NCBI GenBank assembly: GCA_963575645.1
Contig: OY754468.1
Location: 21,166,465 to 21,230,464, forward strand
Length of the DNA: 64,000 nt
From: Xanthostigma xanthostigma
Taxonomy: Eukaryota > Arthropoda > Insecta > Raphidioptera > Raphidiidae
Reading direction: 5' to 3'
In this document: positions 36,641-46,078 of the stretch, in pieces
Numbering within the stretch: position 1 is the first letter of the stretch
Layout: each line of letters starts with the position of its first letter
Made by a program: the position numbers and the translations under genes
Notes under the pieces: generated by a model
Told to the model about the DNA's origin: nothing
The model's input: the letters and a program-made list of their open reading frames with translations, nothing else
The model's database searches: none

Positions 36641-38183
36641 ATAGAAGTAAAAATTTTTCCCATTTTTGTAAACGCATCTACTGCGTACGATTCTGGATCC
36701 TTTTTCCAAGATACGAATTTTGAGCACTTTTTATTTATTCTAGAGGCAAACAAGTCTATTTCTGGTTTACCGAAACAACTGACAATCTTTTTGAAAATGT
36801 CTGGGTGTATTTCCCATTCAGTTTCGATTTTTGTTCTACCTGGCTCAAAATCAGCCTCTTTGTTTTCTTTAGATTGGATATACGATGCAAATATCCAAAT
36901 ATGTCGATGTTCTCACCAACTCTAAATTTTTCGGGCTAAGTTGTTTAAGTTTGGGAATTGGATACCGCCCATACGATTCACATAAGCAATCGCTGTTGTG
37001 TTATCGACACGAAGTAATACCTCGCAGTTTTTTAAGTCCTTTGTGAAGCATTTAATTGCGAGATATACCGTTAGCATTTCCAAATAGTTGATATGATGTG
37101 AACTTTCATCTTCTTTCCAGAAACCATGAATGTTTCCCCATTGCATGCTGCACCCCATCCCGTAGTGCTAGCATCGGTATATATTTCCGTAGTGAAATTG
37201 TTGGTTCGAATAGGATTAACAGAATGTAAGATATTGTTATGCCACCAGAGAAATTCGCTTGTAAATTCGGTCGGGAATGTGATTAATATATTGTAATCAT
37301 TATCTCTTTTCTTTAACGCTAAATATTTATAACGTTCAAAATTTTTGTGTGTACCCAACCGTATACTACTGTTAGACATATTGATATTATGACGCCAATA
37401 AAATGAGCAAGTTTTCTTATAGAACACTGTCTTCGTTCTTTGAAATGTCGTATTAAAAGAAATATTTTATTTCTTTTTTCCTGCGGAATGCCCAATGTAG
37501 AAGTTTGTGAGTTTAATTCAAACCCAAGAAATGTACAAACTCTACGAGGGGTCGTTAGACTTTTTTCAAAATTAATTATAAACCCTAGTGACTGAAGTAA
37601 CTTGGAAGTGAAGTCGATATTATCTTTGCATTGTTCTGCCGTACTTTCTATTATTAGAAAATCATCCAAATAATTAACTGAGATACAACCACGTGATCTT
37701 AAATATGTAAGTACTGGTCTCGTTAACTTTGTAAATACGTATGGAGCTGAGGCCAGGCCAAATGGTAGACAATTGAATTCATACAAAATGTCTTGAAAAA
37801 AAGAATCTAAGGAATTTTCTATGACCCTCATTTATAGGTGTAACAAAAATATGAATCTTTCAGATCTATTGTGCTAAAATAGCAATTTTTTGAAATTAAT
37901 TTTATCGCAGTCCTAATGTCCTCCAACTTAAAATGTTTCGTGTTTCGAAAGGTATTTAGATTTTTTTTAAAATTAGAATAAATCTGTTACTGCCATTTGG
38001 TTTTGGCACCACGAAGATTTTTGATAGGTGCTGACCCACAGTAGGCTGACATTTTGAAATGGCACCCATTTCAAGTAGCTCATTTATGCAGTTATTAATT
38101 TTTCGAGTATCTAGTTTTCTTTGGATCTTACTAGCTCTGATAATGTTGTTCCCAGAGCTGAGACTGTCGCACTTATTTGACAC
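36641..38183 (-). pseudogene. DIRS reverse transcriptase-RNase H, broken
   Basis: From 38183: GAISKCQPTVGQ and KIFVVPKPNGSNRFIL (RT motif with PKPNG), a shift in an A run near 37965, STIDLKDSY (catalytic Asp) with a shift at a T run near 37845, then LPFGLASAPYVF and VNYLDDFLI, the YLDD box. RNase H follows: IYTDASTTGWGA (first Asp), a shift near 37090, LEMLTVYLAIKCF and LRVDNTTAIAYVNR. The domain tail DLFASRINKK and YAVDAF (36670-36770), and FYFYAFPPF in another frame, is typical of DIRS. Most breaks fall in homopolymers. Confidence 0.88.
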
Positions 38184-38200
38184 TGTCTTTCGTTCAACTT

Positions 38201-38487
38201 TTTATCTCTGTTGACCACGGTCTCCGAGATCGTAGCACTCCTTCGATGACGTCTTCCACAGGTTCCTGATCAGGAAATAGTTTTAGTTCATCTCCGTCTG
38301 GCCCTTCACTGAGGGGGTATTCCGGATACTCGTATTCGCTGTAGGTGACACTAGAGTGACTGCTATTGGTGATTGACTGAATGAATGATTCATTATTGTC
38401 TATGGAGTTGTTTCCTGAAACTAAACCAGGCTTGCTTAGTTCCTGATGTTTAATACCGAAGTATTGTATGTTTACTGTCTTTTACAG
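38201..38487 (-). pseudogene. DIRS ORF1 second part
   Basis: An open frame with HQELSKPGLVSGNNS, an acidic/serine-rich stretch (YSEYEYPEYPLSEGPDGDEL) and a TGA at about 38205 lies immediately before the RT frame. Position and acidity fit the ORF1 (gag-like) product of DIRS elements, which is poorly conserved. It may be the second exon of the frame that starts at 40277 (see that entry). No zinc finger is present. Confidence 0.55.
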
Positions 38488-38534
38488 TTATCTGGGTCTA
38501 GGTGATCAAGATTGACAATTGATTTGGAAAATGG

Positions 38535-40010
38535 GTAGATGTCACACATCTAACATGTCCGCCGCGCGGAACATGCTTAGCCAGTAGTGTATTGTAGGTA
38601 GATGTCACACATATAACATGTCCGCCACGCGGAACATACTTAGCTAGTACTATATTGCAGGTAGATGTCACACATCTAACATGTCCGCCACGCGGAACAT
38701 GTATAGCCAGTACTGTATTGTCGGTAGTTGCAATAGATGTAATGTACATCTAGCATAACCTTAGCAAGGTGTATGCTTTTCGGTATTGTAGTTGATAGAT
38801 GTCACACATCTAACATGATCGTAACACGATACATGTTTGTTACCGAACAGTAGTTGCAATAGATGTAATGTACATCTAGCATAACCTTAGCAAGGTGTAT
38901 GCTTTTCGGTCTTGTAGTTGATAGATGTCACACATCTAACATGATCGTAACACGATACATGTTTGTTACCGAACAGTAGTTGCAATAGATGTAATGTACA
39001 TCTAGCATAACCTTAGCAAGGTGTATGCTTTTCGGTATTGTAGTTGATAGATGTCACACATCTAACATGATCGTAACACGATACATGTTTGTTACCGAAC
39101 AGTAGTTGCAATAGATGTAATGTACATCTAGCATAACCTTAGCAAGGTGTATGCTTTTCGGTATTGTAGTTGATAGATGTCACACATCTAACATGATCGT
39201 AACACGATACATGTTTGTTACCGAACAGTAGTTGCAATAGATGTAATGTACATCTAGCATAACCTTAGCAAGGTGTATGCTTTTCGGTATTGTAGTTGAT
39301 AGATGTCACACATCTAACATGATCGTAACACGATACATGTTTGTTACCGAACAGTAGTTGCAATAGATGTAATGTACATCTAGCATAACCTTCGCAAGGT
39401 GTATGCTTTTCGGTATTGTAGTTGATAGATGTCACACATCTAACATGATCGTAACACGATACATGTTTGTTACCGAACAGTAGTTGCAATAGATGTAATG
39501 TACATCTAGCATAACCTTCGCAAGGTGTATGCTTTTCGGTATTGTAGTTGATGGATGTCACACGTCTAACATGATCGTAACACGATACATGTTTGTTACC
39601 GAACAGTAGTTGCAATAGATGTAATGTACATCTAGCATAACCTTCGCAAGGTGTATGCTTTTCGGTATTGTAGTTGATGGATGTCACACATCTAACATGA
39701 TCGTAACAGATACATGTTTGTTACCGCTGCATCTTGATAGACCTCCTTGGTGTTTGGACATAAAATGTCAGTGTTGTATAGTTGACTATACTTGGCTCCT
39801 ACTCTTCTTAGACCTCATAGGAAATGCGTCATTCGCCACGCAGAGGTTATGTGAACTTGTTCGATGTAAATCGCCGACGAAAGAGCACTGTTTAACGTAT
39901 CGCACAGGAAACCGGAACATGCTTAGCCAGTACTGTATTGTAGGAAGATGTCACACATCTGTAATGTCCGCTACGCGGAAAAAACTTCTCCAATACTATA
40001 TTTTGCCAGT
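38535..40010 (-). repeat. Hairpin array: 63 bp monomers, 126 bp dimers
   Basis: 38535-38723 holds three 63 bp monomers; 38724-39731 holds eight 126 bp units, nearly identical; one more monomer-like copy lies at about 39918-39985. Each monomer has a small hairpin (AGATGTCACACATCT or AGATGTAATGTACATCT) followed by a larger one: ACATGTCCGCCGCGCGGAAC-, ACATGATCGTAACACGATAC- or GCATAACCTTAGCAAGGTGT-type. The dimer is an old monomer pair that diverged and then amplified. 126 is divisible by three, so a minus frame stays open over the three units that read CTTCGC, but CTTAGC in the other five makes a stop. Confidence 0.92.
39732..39917. other. Unique spacer in the DIRS hairpin array
   Basis: About 185 bp without the hairpin motif separates the last dimer from the lone outlying monomer; no frame or motif recognised. 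Confidence 0.5.
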
Positions 40011-40145
40011 ACTATATTGTTGGAAACATATTGCGCTCCCTCTCATTTTTGACCTCACAGGCTACAACTGCATAACTGTACAGTGTACATGGTCTAAGGT
40101 CTGTGATATGACAGCAGTGTATGACAGGTTATGTCGCAAATTGAA

Positions 40146-40277
40146 CTATTTGTAGTTGCATAGAAAACGATCATGCGATGTTTTCTCACCTGATTTTTCT
40201 TTTTCCATTTGTTCCTCGTATTTATTTAGTCCCTTTTTCAATTTTCTTATTTTTTCTTCGGCTTTTCTTTTGCCCAT
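40146..40277 (-). CDS. DIRS ORF1 first part (basic coiled-coil N-terminus)
   Basis: ATG at 40277 opens MGKRKAEEKIRKLKKGLN and KYEEQMEKEKS, a highly charged helix typical for the start of DIRS ORF1 products (family knowledge, weak). Unspliced, the frame ends at 40146 after 43 codons. At 40190/40189 the coding strand reads TCAG|GTGAGA, a good splice donor; joined to TTTCAG|GAAAC at 38415/38414 it would continue in frame into the acidic second part, giving a protein of about 100 residues and placing the whole hairpin array in an intron. This is inference only. Confidence 0.45.
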   Translation of the reverse strand: MGKRKAEEKIRKLKKGLNKYEEQMEKEKSGEKTSHDRFLCNYK

Positions 40278-40336
40278 CCTGAAGATTAAAGGTGAGAAGA
40301 AAAAACACTGTAAGCAACGCGTCGCACAGAAAACCG

Positions 40337-40476
40337 TAATGGAGATGTAGACAGAGTGGAGCAATGTGTAGGGACACCATAGATTTTGTTTCTACACGAT
40401 TTAAACACTGTGGCAACATCAAGCAGAAGGCTTATCTATCAAGTAACTGATCTTGAGGAAAATACTCGAAATAAAA
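40337..40476 (-). repeat. DIRS right terminal inverted repeat
   Basis: 40337-40453 is the perfect complement of 34987-35103; 40454-40476 is the right-end-specific tip, whose complement forms the second half of the internal complementary region. This is the 5' end of the element in the coding sense. Confidence 0.93.
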
Positions 40477-40697
40477 TAACGTGTAGGTGGAAACTTTTGT
40501 TATGTCAGCAACGATTTGCTTGCAACTCATATGCAAATGTACATTTTGAACATTTTCATTTATCTACAGACAATTCATGCGCGAATATACACAATAGGAC
40601 CTATGTATGTATGTTGGCCACCTACAGTTTTGCAAAAATGCGGCCGAGTTAAACAGTTGGCCACTGGATATAGAATATTGTGAAGTCAAAGTAAGCA

Positions 40698-40880
40698 TGT
40701 TAGTGTTCTCTACTCGGTCGCAGTACGCTCTCCTGTGATTGGTCGTTCCGCTCAGTGGCTTTGTAGCACTCAAAGCTAGTGTCCAAGTTTGAATTCACCT
40801 GGACACCAGCCTACAAAACCACTGGACGGAACGACCAATCACAGAAGAGCGAAATACGACCGAGCAGAAAACACCAACAC
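40698..40880. mobile_element. Hairpin MITE
   Basis: TGTTAGTGTTCTCTACTCGG and TGTGATTGGTCGTTCCG on the left pair with CGGAACGACCAATCACA and CCGAGCAGAAAACACCAACA on the right; centre GTGTCCAAGTTTGAATTCACC-TGGACAC. About 183 bp. It lies about 220 bp beyond the DIRS end. Confidence 0.75.
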
Positions 40881-40957
40881 GCGGAGAATAAAACAAAGGA
40901 GAAATACCGCTGTCATCGACACACAGTGAACGGCCTGGAATGACAACCGCTGTTGTA

Positions 40958-41008
40958 GACAAAACGCCCAATGGACCACGGTCTACAAGCCCGAAAACCA
41001 AGATTTGG
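40958..41008 (+). repeat. Fragment of the 46.4 kb palindrome family
   Basis: CAATGGACCACGGTCTACAA and GCCCGAAAACCAAGATTTG match the outer right arm of the palindrome at 46359-46546. Confidence 0.6.
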
Positions 41009-41642
41009 GTTATTTTTTTTTTATTAGGCGTGTCAACAGACGTCGTACGCGATATGACCTAATGCAGTAATGATTTCCATTTTGCCATATGATTGAATTA
41101 TTAAGCAGACTGGACTTAATAATGATTAATTTATTCGTTTATAATTTATGTATTGGTTTAGTACAATCAATAAGCTCGATGTAAAAAAATAAGAAAGGCT
41201 GAAATAAATGCATAAATAATTAAATAAATAAATAAATATTAAATGAGATGGATTGGTTTATAATAATAATGACATGATATCGTCAAATCAGAGTGTAAAC
41301 TGAACATAGAAATATTATTTTGATTAATATTCATCAGCATCACTTATTTAATGCGCCACTAAAGCTAGACATACATTTATATTGTTTGTAGCGTTTGACA
41401 AAATATACATAACGATAATTTTATAGTTAAATCACAACTGAGTCACTCAAAAATTTGTGAAAAGGAGTACGAGAGCTAGAAACCATACTATTCAAAAGTT
41501 ATAAAACAAAAAATGATATACTCTCTGACAATGTCTCTTGGATCTGCCCATAGATTATGCCAGAGCTGCATAAATCCAATATCTTGCAATTAGTTAATTA
41601 AAAAAATGCAGGCAAAGGAATATTAATCTATAAAAAATAGAG
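41009..41642. other. No gene seen
   Basis: AT-rich flank of the gypsy element, no motif. Confidence 0.4.
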
Positions 41643-41647
41643 GTTAT

Positions 41648-41800
41648 TGTTGTATATTTAGGTATCAGTTTAGAATGATTTAAACGTATTCCACGATAGT
41701 TAGTTTATTAATAATTATTTTATCACTGTTTCGTACAATCATAGATTCAGTTACATAATAAGTACAATGATTATAATATTATCTAATACCCTATATAACA
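41648..41800 (-). repeat. 3' LTR of the gypsy element
   Basis: 153 bp, TG...CA ends on either reading, identical to 46079-46231 base for base. In the sense direction a TATATAG box lies near its start and an AATAAA near the middle. Confidence 0.95.
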
Positions 41801-41809
41801 TCTCTCCGC
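41801..41809 (-). other. Polypurine tract
   Basis: Directly upstream of the 3' LTR, the coding strand reads GCGGAGAGA, the expected purine-rich primer for plus-strand DNA synthesis. Confidence 0.8.
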
Positions 41810-41931
41810 TAAAATTATGAGTAGGTACAACTTACAAAGATTAGTTAAGTACATATAATTAATATATTTAAACTTAAAACAAAATTGAGCGAAAATTAAA
41901 TTCATGTGTGGTACCTACATACCCCATATTT

Positions 41932-44900
41932 TTATTCTTCAGGAGCATATCTGACAACCGGCAATCGTTGCCTAGTTGGATAACGAGGCTTTGGAGATAA
42001 AGGTTCCTTTAGATTGTTTTCAGCCAATTTTAAATCATTTTTATCAATAATTACGTTTGTCTGATCGACATCACTTTGAACATTTTCATCATTGGAACTA
42101 TTTATCTGCATTTGCCCATTGTCAGTCAACTCAACATTCTTAGAATTATTTATTACATTATCACTGCCCATGCTTACAGAATATCTTCTAATTTGATCTG
42201 AATGTCTTTTTTGTAAACGATTTTCTGAATTAACAATGAATGTGGATTTACCTAGTCTCTCCTTTACTACTCCTGGTGACCAAGTTTTTTCATTATTTTT
42301 AAATTGCTCAATCATGACCTTATCCCCAATGTCCACTGGATTTATCTTTCCCCCTTTATATTTAATTAATTTTTGCTGTTTAAAAGCAATAGTTTCAGAC
42401 AATTCGGGTCTAATTAGATCAAGTTTTGAGCGCAACTGTCTGTTTAACATTAATTTTGCCGGTGAAACTCCTGTGGTATTATGTTCGGCATTTCGGTACA
42501 TAAATAAAAATTTGTTTATAGCTAAATTAAAATCAGTATTTTCGATTAGAGCTTTTTTTAGAACTTTTTTAATTTGCTTCACAAAAATTTCTGCCGCTCC
42601 GTTAGAAGCCGGATGAAAGGCTGGAGAAGTTATGTGGTTAATTCCATTATTGGTCATAAAATCTTTAAATTCGCTTGAAAAAAATGGAGGACCGTTATCA
42701 GTAATTAATTGTACAGGCAATCCGAATCTAGCAAATACATTTCTAAAAACATTAATGACATTTTTAGCACTGGTTTGTTTGACTTCAAACACTTCAGGCC
42801 ATTTTGAATGCGCATCATAAATAATCAAAAATAAATGACCCTTAAATGGTCCAGCAAAATCTGCATGAATTCGGAACCACGGTGTCTGAGGCCACGGCCA
42901 AGGAGTGAAAACATTTTTTACTGGTGCTGAACAGACAGTTAAGCAAGCTTGACATGATTTACCAATATTATTAATATCTAGATCGATATTAGGCCACCAC
43001 ATATATGAACGAGCGATACTTTTCATTTTGGTCACCCCTAAATGACCCTCATGTATTAAATTTAATAATTGTTTTCGAAAAATTTCAGGTATCACTACCT
43101 TATACCCCCACAAAATACAACCGTGATCAATTGTTAATTGATCGCGCTTGTTAAAGTATGCTCCTAATTCACTACTAACTTTAGTAGGCCAGCCGTACAT
43201 TATAAATCGTAATATTTGACTTAATTGAGGATCAGACTGAGTAGCATGTTTAATTTCTTTATGATTAACATAAATGTGTTCTTCTATAAAATATATGTAA
43301 TCAAAATGTTCACTATTTTTATTTTTACCAGTTGATTCTAAGGGAAGGCGTGACAAAAAATCTGCATTAGAATTTTGATGAGTTTTTATGTATTTAATAT
43401 CAAAATTATATCCTGTCAATTCCACAGCATACCGTTGAAGACGGTTTGCGGCCATTTGAGGTAAGCCTTTCTTTGGCCCGAAAATTGAGATTAACGGTTT
43501 AGCATCACAAAGTAAGGTAAAGTGTCGTCCGTATAGGTACTGATGAAATTTGCGCACTCCGAAAATTATAGCTAAAGCTTCTTTAGAGATTTGGCTATAA
43601 TTTTTCTCAGCATCTGTTAACGTACGACTTGCACAAGCAATAATTTTTTCTTTACCATCGGGTAATTTATGCGAAATAATAGCGCCAAGACCGTAAGAAC
43701 TCGCATCACACGCTAATAAAAGAGGCAAACTTGGATTATAGTGAATTAGTACATCTGCTGAAGACATTAAATTTTTAATTTTATTAAACGATTCGTCACA
43801 ATCTTTAGACCAATTAAAAGGAATATTCTTTTTCAATAAATTATATAGAGGAAACAAAATAGTACTTAAATTAGGAATAAATTTTCCATAGTAGTTTATC
43901 ATTCCCAAAAAACTTTTTAATTCGGTCACATTATTAGGAATTCGACACTGTGTAATTGCTTTTATTTTATTTTTCGAAGTATGCAGCCCCTCTGAATCTA
44001 TTACATAACCCAGATAAGATACGGATTTTTGAAATAATTTACATTTATTTGCACTTAATTTCAATCCAACATCTTGGAGTCTTTGCAATACCGCTTTCAA
44101 ATTTTTATAGTGTTCTTGTCGGTTGCGTCCCGTGACAAGGATATCGTCTAGAAAGACAACGACATTTTTTACACCAACAAGAACCGTTTCCATAATCCTT
44201 TGAAACTGTTCAGGTATAGGTGCCAACCCATAAGGAACACGATTGTATACAAAGAGACCACGATGCGTAGAAATAGTGGTATATTTTTTTGATTCAATAT
44301 CTAAAAGAATTTGCTGATAGGCTTGAGAGAGGTCCAATTTTGAAAACTCTTTACCTTCAGACAACTTAGAAAATAATTCTTCAATTTTTGGTAATGGGTA
44401 TTTTTCAATTATTAAATGGGGATTAATTGTGACTTTATAGTCGCCACATAATCGTATAGAACCGTCTGCTTTGACAACAGGTACGATAGGTGAAGCCCAT
44501 TCTGAGTGATCAACTTTAGTTATAATTCCCTTTTCAGTTAATTTATCCAATTCAGCGTCAACACGTTCCCGTATTGCAAATGGTAACGGTCTAGCCTTGC
44601 AAAAGATTGGAACATTGTCATTTTTAATTTTTAATTTTAAATAAAAATCTTTCAAAGTGCCTAATTTATTATCAAATATATCAGGAAATTGATTAATTAA
44701 ACCTTTAATTTCGTGATCAATATTATTTGATACAAAATTAATTTCATTACAGTTTAAATTTAATTTGTACATCCATTCTCTACCAATTATAGGAGGACCA
44801 CCGTTTTCAATGACGTACAATTTTGAAGTTATGTAATCGTTATTGTTAAAAGTTACTTTTACTGTGATATAACCCGCTGGTAAAAATTTATGCCCTGTGT

Positions 44901-45921
44901 ACGATACAAGATTTAGAGTAGATTCATTTAATTTTAAGTTTGAAAAATATTTTTCATATACATGACTTGAAATTGCCGATATAGGCGAACCTGTATCTAA
45001 TTGCATATTTAACGATTTATTTTCGATTTTTAAGGTATAAACGATTGGTTTATTTTGCAAAAATATTGATTCGAAATTCAAATGGAATAAGGATTCTGAA
45101 GAATCAGGACTATCTGAAGTTACATCATTTTCCGAATTATCTGAAGTTACCTCATTTTCCGAGTTATGAGAATCAATATAATTTTGTTTAGAGTTATTTT
45201 TGCAATTATACCTCTTTTGAAAATTTTTGTTATTACATACACTAGCAATGTGACCTTTCTTTTGACAAGCGTTACAAATACTTTTCTTAAAATAACACCT
45301 ACTACCTTGATGGTTTTTCAGACCACAATGTCGACATGAAGACTGGCTGGTTGTACCGGAGGAACTTGCGATATGCATCCTATTGACATGACTAATGCTG
45401 CTTGGCCCCGTTTCTAATGCATTTCTTTCAGCTTGCTCCAGAGACAAGGAGATCTCCACTGCTTTGCCGTAGGTCAACATCTTTTCTGTGAATAGTCGGG
45501 ATCGAATTGCATCATTTCGCAGACCTGAGACTAGTTGGTCTCGTAAATTGGTCTCCAATTGGTTTCCGAAATTACAGGTTTTTGCCAAATGTTTTAAAAC
45601 TTGAACGTAATCAGCTATACTCTCATCACTGGATTGATAACGTTGACGAAATTTATATCGTTCCGCTATCTCTGACGGAGCTGGATTTATATGATCTTTG
45701 ACAGTTTTAACTATTTCATCCCATGTTTTGGTTTCTGGTTTGTCAGGATCGCATAGATCACAAATTAGTTCATAAGTTTCTTCTCCCACAACGGATAATA
45801 ACTCTGCGATTTTTAATTCTGCTGCTATTTTATTTACAGCAATATATTGTTCTAGCCGCTGAATGTACAGCGACCATTTTCCAGATTTTAAATCAAATGC
45901 TTCGATCTTGCCAATTGACAT
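41932..45921 (-). CDS. Gag-pol polyprotein, 1329 residues, intact
   Basis: Single open frame from ATG 45921 to the stop at 41932. Residues 1-190 are a Gag capsid-like region; 196-209 and 216-229 hold two CCHC-type zinc knuckles (CRHCGLKNH..C, CNACQKKGH..C). Aspartic protease DTGSP is at 309-313. Reverse transcriptase spans about 447-645 with LDLSQAYQQI and the catalytic VVFLDDILV at 598-606. RNase H is about 735-855 (ACDASSYGLG; LLCDAKPL, where TDHKPL is commoner; HQNSNADFLSR). Integrase follows: H-H-C-C at 957-993, core Asp1021, Asp1075 and Glu1111 with 35 residues between the last two, then a basic C-terminal region. All catalytic residues are present. The acidic serine/asparagine-rich linker at 250-280 contains a short duplicated segment (NSENEVTSD/NSENDVTSD). 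Confidence 0.97.
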   Translation of the reverse strand: MSIGKIEAFDLKSGKWSLYIQRLEQYIAVNKIAAELKIAELLSVVGEETYELICDLCDPDKPETKTWDEIVKTVKDHINPAPSEIAERYKFRQRYQSSDESIADYVQVLKHLAKTCNFGNQLETNLRDQLVSGLRNDAIRSRLFTEKMLTYGKAVEISLSLEQAERNALETGPSSISHVNRMHIASSSGTTSQSSCRHCGLKNHQGSRCYFKKSICNACQKKGHIASVCNNKNFQKRYNCKNNSKQNYIDSHNSENEVTSDNSENDVTSDSPDSSESLFHLNFESIFLQNKPIVYTLKIENKSLNMQLDTGSPISAISSHVYEKYFSNLKLNESTLNLVSYTGHKFLPAGYITVKVTFNNNDYITSKLYVIENGGPPIIGREWMYKLNLNCNEINFVSNNIDHEIKGLINQFPDIFDNKLGTLKDFYLKLKIKNDNVPIFCKARPLPFAIRERVDAELDKLTEKGIITKVDHSEWASPIVPVVKADGSIRLCGDYKVTINPHLIIEKYPLPKIEELFSKLSEGKEFSKLDLSQAYQQILLDIESKKYTTISTHRGLFVYNRVPYGLAPIPEQFQRIMETVLVGVKNVVVFLDDILVTGRNRQEHYKNLKAVLQRLQDVGLKLSANKCKLFQKSVSYLGYVIDSEGLHTSKNKIKAITQCRIPNNVTELKSFLGMINYYGKFIPNLSTILFPLYNLLKKNIPFNWSKDCDESFNKIKNLMSSADVLIHYNPSLPLLLACDASSYGLGAIISHKLPDGKEKIIACASRTLTDAEKNYSQISKEALAIIFGVRKFHQYLYGRHFTLLCDAKPLISIFGPKKGLPQMAANRLQRYAVELTGYNFDIKYIKTHQNSNADFLSRLPLESTGKNKNSEHFDYIYFIEEHIYVNHKEIKHATQSDPQLSQILRFIMYGWPTKVSSELGAYFNKRDQLTIDHGCILWGYKVVIPEIFRKQLLNLIHEGHLGVTKMKSIARSYMWWPNIDLDINNIGKSCQACLTVCSAPVKNVFTPWPWPQTPWFRIHADFAGPFKGHLFLIIYDAHSKWPEVFEVKQTSAKNVINVFRNVFARFGLPVQLITDNGPPFFSSEFKDFMTNNGINHITSPAFHPASNGAAEIFVKQIKKVLKKALIENTDFNLAINKFLFMYRNAEHNTTGVSPAKLMLNRQLRSKLDLIRPELSETIAFKQQKLIKYKGGKINPVDIGDKVMIEQFKNNEKTWSPGVVKERLGKSTFIVNSENRLQKRHSDQIRRYSVSMGSDNVINNSKNVELTDNGQMQINSSNDENVQSDVDQTNVIIDKNDLKLAENNLKEPLSPKPRYPTRQRLPVVRYAPEE

Positions 45922-46060
45922 GGTGGTTTTAATAATTGAATATTTATTTTATATTTAATTTAGTTTATTTAATTTAAATTTAATTAATTTAGTTGTAATT
46001 TTATTATTTACAGCACGTAGCTTAATTTATTTAATTTAGAAACGTAGTGTTCGATTAAAA

Positions 46061-46075
46061 TAACCGACTGCGCCA
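46061..46075 (-). other. Primer-binding site
   Basis: Three bases inside the 5' LTR the coding strand reads TGGCGCAGTCGGTTA. TGG start is as expected for pairing with a tRNA CCA end. The wording resembles the tRNA-Ser type site reported for the Drosophila elements 17.6 and 297 (from memory). Confidence 0.75.
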
Positions 46076-46078
46076 ATT

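Larger units (their letters stand above)
34921..40476 (-). mobile_element. DIRS tyrosine-recombinase retrotransposon
   Basis: About 5.56 kb. Order on the minus strand is terminal repeat, short first ORF, hairpin array, RT/RNase H, tyrosine recombinase, internal complementary region, terminal repeat, the arrangement of DIRS1-type elements. There are no LTRs and no integrase; family knowledge says such elements integrate as circles through the recombinase and leave no target duplication, and none is seen. The terminal repeats are perfect over 117 bp but the coding frames are broken, so this copy is probably defective but recently moved or recently gene-converted. Confidence 0.93.

Noticed and set aside
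39265..39687. 140-codon frame with 42-residue repeats as a repeat protein
   Set aside because: It exists only because 126 is divisible by three; five of eight units carry a stop in this frame and there is no plausible start or known domain.
38535..40010. Regular repeats resembling a CRISPR array
   Set aside because: Units are 63/126 bp without variable spacers, lie within a retrotransposon, and the window is eukaryotic.
39655..40155. 166-codon plus-strand frame
   Set aside because: Antisense to the DIRS element, overlaps its hairpin array and shows no domain.
42236..42820. Plus-strand frames of 126 and 62 codons
   Set aside because: Antisense shadows of the gypsy integrase region.
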